A stretch of 8,678 nucleotides of DNA. Source: Actinomycetota bacterium (GTDB taxonomy: Bacteria; Actinomycetota; Actinomycetes; Nanopelagicales; Nanopelagicaceae). The translations under genes were made by a program, and so were the position numbers. Every line of letters starts with the position of its first letter. Within the stretch, counting starts at the first letter, position 1. The notes beneath the pieces were generated by a model that saw only the letters and a program-made list of their open reading frames with translations, was not told the origin of the DNA and ran no database searches. This document shows positions 4,529-8,678 of this stretch, piece by piece. The stretch lies in contig WLIM01000040.1 of assembly GCA_009702205.1 (NCBI GenBank), positions 1-8,678 of the forward strand, given 5' to 3'.

Positions 4529-6859
4529 CTAGAGGTTTCCTTGTAGCTGTTCTAGAACATCAGGCATCTGTTCCGCACTTATCAGAACGGTGCGGGCCTT
4601 AGATCCTTCAGTTGGACCAACAATTCCACGACTTTCCATCAAATCCATTAAGCGACCAGCTTTAGCAAAACCAATTCTTAATTTACGTTGCAACATTGAT
4701 GTTGAACCAAATTGCGTTGAAACAACTAATTGAACAGCTTGCAACAGAAGATCCATATCATCGCCGATGTCATCCTCAATTACATGTGCTTTTACTGGCG
4801 CTGTTAGATCGAGTCGATAGACCGGTTGCAACTGTGATTTCACATGGTTAACAATTGCTTCTGTCTCACGCTCGGAAACATATGCACCTTGGATTCGCAT
4901 CGCCTTGCTTGCGCCCATTGGCAAGAAGAGTCCATCACCTTGGCCTACTAATTTCTCGGCTCCGGGTGTATCCAAAATAACTCTTGAGTCGGCCAAACTA
5001 GAAGTTGCAAACGAAAGCCTTGATGGCACGTTGGCTTTGATTAAACCAGTAACGATGTCAACACTGGGACGTTGAGTAGCAATTACTAAGTGAATTCCTG
5101 CCGCTCTCGCTAATTGCGTGATTCGAACAATTGATTCTTCAACTTCGCGCGCAGCAACCATCATCAGGTCGGCAAGCTCGTCGATGATTACTAATAGATA
5201 CGGATATGGTTCAAGAACTCGCTCGCTACCTTCCGGCACCGTTAACTTGCCCGAACGAACAGCCTTATTGAAATCATCAATATGTCTAAATCCAAATGCT
5301 GATAGATCGTCGTAGCGCATATCCATTTCGCGCACTACCCATGCTAAAACATCAGCGGCTTTCTTAGGGTTTGTGATGATTGGCGCAATTAAATGTGGAA
5401 TGCCTTCATAGCTTGTAAGTTCAACTCGCTTTGGATCAATCATTACAAGTCGCACATCATCTGGTGTTGAGCGCATAAGAATTGAAACTACAAGAGAATT
5501 AATCATTGAAGATTTACCAGCGCCAGTGGCTCCGGCCACTAATAAGTGCGGCATCTTTGCCAAGTTTGCACAGATGAAATTTCCCTCGACATCTTTACCA
5601 AGTGCGATAACCATTGGATGCGTATCGTTTCCAGCAACCGAAGAGCGAAGCACATCGCCTAAAGCTACGATTTCACGATCAGTGTTTGGAATTTCGATAC
5701 CAACTGCAGATTTACCCGGGATAGGCGAAAGAATGCGCACATCTCCGCTGGCAACTGCATAAGAAATATTCTTTGAAAGCGCAGTAATCGCTTCAACCTT
5801 TACGCCATTACCAAGTTCAACCTCATATCTTGTAACAGTTGGTCCGCGCATAAATCCAGTAACTCGGCACTCAACACCGAACTGTTCAAAAACTTGCGTC
5901 AGCGCCGCTACAACAACATCGTTTGCTTTGGACTTAGCTTTCGAAGTTGGACCCAGTTTCAAGAGATCCATTGAAGGTAGTTCGTACTTAGTGTCGCCAG
6001 TTAATAACATTTGCTTTGCATGTTTTGGCACACTTGCAACAGGCGCGCTTACAGGTGTCGGATCGCGAGGAATCTCAACTGTGAACTCTTCGTCAAAGCT
6101 CTCTTCATCAAGCTCTTCTTCCTCATCATCGTGAAGAAAACCTTGAACAAGTGGCGTTTCAAAAGGTGGCGTATCTGATATCTCAAAAGTTTCTTCGGCG
6201 CGAGCCGCTCTTGCATCAGATACCTTGCCACTACCCCAATGAAAGAGTGTGCGCAGACGTTCCATGACTTTTGAAACAGGAGTTGCAGTAATTACTAATA
6301 CTCCGAAGAAGAGAAGTATTAAGAGAATTGGAATTGCAAGAATAATCGTTACAAGTGCAACCAGCGGTGTAGATACGCCATAACCTATCCAGCCACCACC
6401 GTGGCGAATTGCAGTCTGGCCAGTTCCAGTTGAGCCATTAATAATGTGCAGCAACCCTGTGATTGTTAATAATAAAACGGTGGTTCCAATAATTATTCGC
6501 CCAGTCGCTTTTGAATCATCAGGAGCTCTAAATAATCTAAAGGCGAAATAGATAAATATAAGCGGAGCAATAATTCCTAAGCGCCCTACTAGCCCAAATA
6601 TTGCAGCATAGATGCCGCGACCAACTATGTTATCTAAGCTAAACCAGACACCAGCGGCAGATATAAGTCCGAGAATAAAGACAAGAAAAGCAATTCCATC
6701 TCTCTGATGTGCCGGATCTAAATCTTGAGCTCCCCGGAAGATAAAGCGAATTGATGAACCAAGAGTCTTTGCAATAAATCGCCAGATTGCACCGATTCCA
6801 CGAGCAGCTCTATTGGCTGCCGCAGATTTCTTATTTGATGCTTTTTTTCTCGCGGCCAT
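4529..6859 (-). CDS. ftsK: DNA translocase FtsK/SpoIIIE
   Basis: FtsK is a hexameric, septum-anchored ATPase that pumps chromosomal DNA through the closing division site and activates XerC/D dimer resolution. The 776-residue protein has a basic N-terminus and about four membrane segments (near 55-75, 83-110, 121-140 and 165-192). A linker follows with a very acidic patch (244-260, DDEEEELDEESFDEEF). The alpha domain (about 300-400) precedes the RecA-like motor, with Walker A GATGAGKS (443-450), Walker B LLVIIDEL (555-562) and TQRPSVDIVTG (595-605). A winged-helix gamma domain occupies about 703-765 and would read KOPS-type polarity sequences. The length is typical of actinobacteria. The ATG is preceded by AAGG nine bases away. 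It lies 49 bp after rnj. Confidence 0.96.
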   Translation of the reverse strand: MAARKKASNKKSAAANRAARGIGAIWRFIAKTLGSSIRFIFRGAQDLDPAHQRDGIAFLVFILGLISAAGVWFSLDNIVGRGIYAAIFGLVGRLGIIAPLIFIYFAFRLFRAPDDSKATGRIIIGTTVLLLTITGLLHIINGSTGTGQTAIRHGGGWIGYGVSTPLVALVTIILAIPILLILLFFGVLVITATPVSKVMERLRTLFHWGSGKVSDARAARAEETFEISDTPPFETPLVQGFLHDDEEEELDEESFDEEFTVEIPRDPTPVSAPVASVPKHAKQMLLTGDTKYELPSMDLLKLGPTSKAKSKANDVVVAALTQVFEQFGVECRVTGFMRGPTVTRYEVELGNGVKVEAITALSKNISYAVASGDVRILSPIPGKSAVGIEIPNTDREIVALGDVLRSSVAGNDTHPMVIALGKDVEGNFICANLAKMPHLLVAGATGAGKSSMINSLVVSILMRSTPDDVRLVMIDPKRVELTSYEGIPHLIAPIITNPKKAADVLAWVVREMDMRYDDLSAFGFRHIDDFNKAVRSGKLTVPEGSERVLEPYPYLLVIIDELADLMMVAAREVEESIVRITQLARAAGIHLVIATQRPSVDIVTGLIKANVPSRLSFATSSLADSRVILDTPGAEKLVGQGDGLFLPMGASKAMRIQGAYVSERETEAIVNHVKSQLQPVYRLDLTAPVKAHVIEDDIGDDMDLLLQAVQLVVSTQFGSTSMLQRKLRIGFAKAGRLMDLMESRGIVGPTEGSKARTVLISAEQMPDVLEQLQGNL

Positions 6860-6878
6860 AATGGCTAACCTTAAAGCG

Positions 6879-6899
6879 TTAGATATATCCGATATCTAA
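6879..6899 (-). repeat. Hairpin in the rnj-ftsK spacer
   Basis: TTAGATAT-atccg-ATATCTAA is a perfect 8-bp stem with a 5-base loop. It is directly followed by the 8-bp palindrome GGCGCGCC (6900-6907), next to the rnj stop. The stem is AT-rich and has no U-tract after it on the minus strand, so intrinsic termination is unlikely. A role in mRNA processing or stability between rnj and ftsK, or a protein-binding site, is possible. Confidence 0.5.
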
Positions 6900-6908
6900 G
6901 GCGCGCCG

Positions 6909-8591
6909 TTATACCTCGATTACTACAGGAACAATCATCGGCTTGCGACGATGCTTATCTCCCACCCAACTTCCAACTGTTTTTCTAACTACTTGTTGCA
7001 GTTGATGTGTTCCGTTAATTCCATTACCTACCGCGGTTGCAAGTGCTTTTTCAATCATGCCCTTAACTTCATTAAATAGATCGTTATCTTCGGTAAAGCC
7101 ACGTGCATGAATATCAGGACCAGCAACAATTTTTCCAGTTTGGGATTCAATGACTACTACTACAGAGATAAATCCTTCCTCACCAAGAATTCTGCGATCC
7201 TTTAGCGAGCTTTCAGTAATTTCACCAATGCTCTGGCCGTCAACATAGACAAAGCCGACTGGAATTGCGCCAGCAACATCTGCGTATCCATCGGCCATAT
7301 CAACAACGATGCCATTTTCAACAACCAGAGTATTTGTTCGTGCCACACCAGTCTTAATTGCTAATTCAGCATTAGCGCGAAGATGGCGCCACTCACCATG
7401 AATTGGCATAACGTTCTTTGGCTTAACTATGTTGTAGCAATAAAGAAGTTCACCAGCAGATGCGTGGCCAGATACGTGCACCATTGCATTTCCTTTGTGA
7501 ACCACGTTGGCACCAAATCTTGTTAGTTCGTTGATTACTCGGTAAACCGGATTTTCATTTCCGGGAATTAGCGATGATGCCAAAATAACGGTGTCACCCT
7601 TACCGACTTGAATTTCATGATCGCCATTGGCCATTCTAGAAAGTGCAGCTAACGGTTCACCCTGTGAGCCAGTGCAAATTAGAACTACCTTGTCGCCATA
7701 ATCTTTTAGATTCTTAGAATCAACAATTAAATTTGGTGGGATTTGTAAATATCCCAAGTCTTCAGCAAGTTTCATATTTCGAACCATGCTGCGACCAACA
7801 TATGCAACCTTGCGACCATGGCTTTCTGCTACATCGATAATTTGTTGAATGCGGTGCACGTGAGATGCAAATGAGGCAACAATTACTCGGCGCTCGGTAG
7901 CTCGAATTACCCGATCTAAAACCGGACTGATGTCTCGCTCTGCTGTTGTAAAGCCTGGAACATCAGCATTTGTAGAGTCGACCATAAATAGGTCAACGCC
8001 TTCTTCGCCTAGACGCGCAAAGGTAACAAGGTCGGTTACTCGACCATCTAATGGAAGCTGATCCATTTTAAAATCTCCAGTTGCAAGAACAAGTCCTGCA
8101 GGAGTACGGATTGCAATAGCTAGTGCATCTGGAATCGAGTGATTTACTGCAACAAACTCTAATTCGAATGGACCAAACTTTTCTTTCATACCCGCTTTAA
8201 CTTCAACCATCGGAGCGGTAATTCTGCGCTCTTTCAATTTGGCTTCGGTAAATGCAAGAGTCAATTTAGAGCCAACAATTGGAATATCACTTCGTTCACG
8301 AAGTAAGTAAGGGACTGCGCCGATGTGATCTTCATGGCCATGAGTAAGCGCCACAGCCACAACATCATCTAAGCGCTCGCGGATATATTCAAAGTCCGGC
8401 AAAATTAAATCAATTCCTGGCTGGCTCTCTTCTGGGAATAGCACGCCACAGTCGACTACTAATAATTTTCCTTCATATTCGAATACGGTCATGTTACGAC
8501 CGATTTCTCCTAGCCCACCTAGCGCAACTATGCGTAGAGTTTTAGGTGCAAGTTTCGATGGATAGGGTAAATCTGGATGCGGATGATTCAT
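6909..8591 (-). CDS. rnj: Ribonuclease J
   Basis: RNase J is a cytoplasmic metallo-beta-lactamase/beta-CASP nuclease with 5'-3' exonuclease and endonuclease activity in mRNA turnover and rRNA maturation. The 560-residue length matches actinobacterial RNase J. The zinc-binding motif HGHEDH is at 84-89, with His151 (VNHSIPD), Asp173 (ATGDFKMD) and His398 (MPIHGEWRHL) completing the metal site. The beta-CASP region includes VASFASHVHRIQQ (238-250), TGSQGEP (307-313) and VHVSGHASAGEL (371-382). The C-terminal domain covers about 460-560. The opening LRIVALGGLGEIGRNMTVFE (19-38) is characteristic. The ATG overlaps the dapA stop (TAATG), implying translational coupling; a GGAG lies 13 bases upstream, too far for an ideal ribosome site. 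Confidence 0.96.
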   Translation of the reverse strand: MNHPHPDLPYPSKLAPKTLRIVALGGLGEIGRNMTVFEYEGKLLVVDCGVLFPEESQPGIDLILPDFEYIRERLDDVVAVALTHGHEDHIGAVPYLLRERSDIPIVGSKLTLAFTEAKLKERRITAPMVEVKAGMKEKFGPFELEFVAVNHSIPDALAIAIRTPAGLVLATGDFKMDQLPLDGRVTDLVTFARLGEEGVDLFMVDSTNADVPGFTTAERDISPVLDRVIRATERRVIVASFASHVHRIQQIIDVAESHGRKVAYVGRSMVRNMKLAEDLGYLQIPPNLIVDSKNLKDYGDKVVLICTGSQGEPLAALSRMANGDHEIQVGKGDTVILASSLIPGNENPVYRVINELTRFGANVVHKGNAMVHVSGHASAGELLYCYNIVKPKNVMPIHGEWRHLRANAELAIKTGVARTNTLVVENGIVVDMADGYADVAGAIPVGFVYVDGQSIGEITESSLKDRRILGEEGFISVVVVIESQTGKIVAGPDIHARGFTEDNDLFNEVKGMIEKALATAVGNGINGTHQLQQVVRKTVGSWVGDKHRRKPMIVPVVIEV

Positions 8592-8678
8592 TAGTTAAGT
8601 GTTACTCCACCTTGTCGTAGGTCCTCCCGCAGTTGCGCTATTTGCGCAGCGGTGGCATCGACAAGTGGCAATCTAGTA
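8591..8678 (-). CDS. dapA: 4-hydroxy-tetrahydrodipicolinate synthase, C-terminal end (partial)
   Basis: Only the last 28 codons and the TAA stop lie in the window; the gene continues past the right edge. The translated end, TRLPLVDATAAQIAQLREDL followed by RQGGVTLN, matches the C-terminal helix pattern of actinobacterial DapA (RLPL-x3-A-x8-L-x2-D-L-x2-G). DapA condenses pyruvate with aspartate semialdehyde in the lysine and diaminopimelate pathway that feeds peptidoglycan. The conserved neighbour order dapA-rnj supports the call. The stop overlaps the rnj start by one base. Catalytic residues are outside the window, so identity rests on the short tail and synteny. Confidence 0.82.
   Translation of the reverse strand, partial: TRLPLVDATAAQIAQLREDLRQGGVTLN

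Noticed and set aside
5928..6134. Plus-strand open frame ending in a long serine run
   Set aside because: The serine run is the antisense reading of the acidic Glu/Asp codons of ftsK.
6049..6231. Minus-strand 60-codon frame inside ftsK
   Set aside because: It is an alternative frame of ftsK with no recognisable features or ribosome binding site.
6855..6865. GCCAT-a-ATGGC palindrome over the ftsK start codon
   Set aside because: The one-base centre cannot form an RNA hairpin without breaking pairs, and short palindromes of this kind are common by chance.

Overview
The window reads as a conserved actinobacterial housekeeping block. Every gene I can support lies on the minus strand. The gene order in transcription direction is dapA (3' end only) - rnj - ftsK - rodZ-like - rimO - pgsA - cinA (PncC domain) - clgR - TetR-type regulator - DUF3046 protein, followed by what looks like the recA promoter region at the window's left edge. 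This matches the dapA/rnj/ftsK/pgsA/clgR/DUF3046/recA synteny known from actinobacteria such as Mycobacterium. The fairly AT-rich composition, short spacers and 1-4 bp gene overlaps suggest a streamlined, low-GC actinobacterium, possibly the freshwater acI/Nanopelagicales type. That lineage call is an inference from gene order and composition.

Layout from right to left (transcription direction): the last 28 codons of dapA (lysine and peptidoglycan precursor synthesis) overlap the rnj start by one base. rnj (RNase J) is followed after 49 bp by ftsK (DNA translocase of the division septum). A 154 bp spacer with a plausible promoter precedes the rodZ-like gene (HTH, one membrane segment, DUF4115). 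A 38 bp spacer, with a candidate leaderless promoter, precedes rimO. rimO, pgsA, cinA and clgR then form a tightly coupled unit with ATGA or GTGA overlaps at every junction. After 51 bp comes a TetR-family gene with a palindrome in front of it, then after 13 bp a DUF3046 gene. The last 156 bp hold no supported gene. They carry a clear LexA-type SOS box and a GC-rich stretch, the likely promoter and leader of recA lying just outside.

The genes share themes of cell envelope and division (dapA, pgsA, rodZ-like, ftsK), RNA and ribosome maintenance (rnj, rimO), and stress control (clgR, SOS box). I found no CRISPR array, insertion sequence, tRNA, rRNA, toxin-antitoxin pair or defence system, and no sign of a new multigene system. 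The points worth a second look are regulatory: the recA control region, a TetR gene beside clgR with its own candidate operator, a promoter-spanning inverted repeat before rodZ, a candidate leaderless start for rimO, and small inverted repeats at gene junctions. No intrinsic terminator with a convincing U-tract was seen, so read-through along much of the block is possible.
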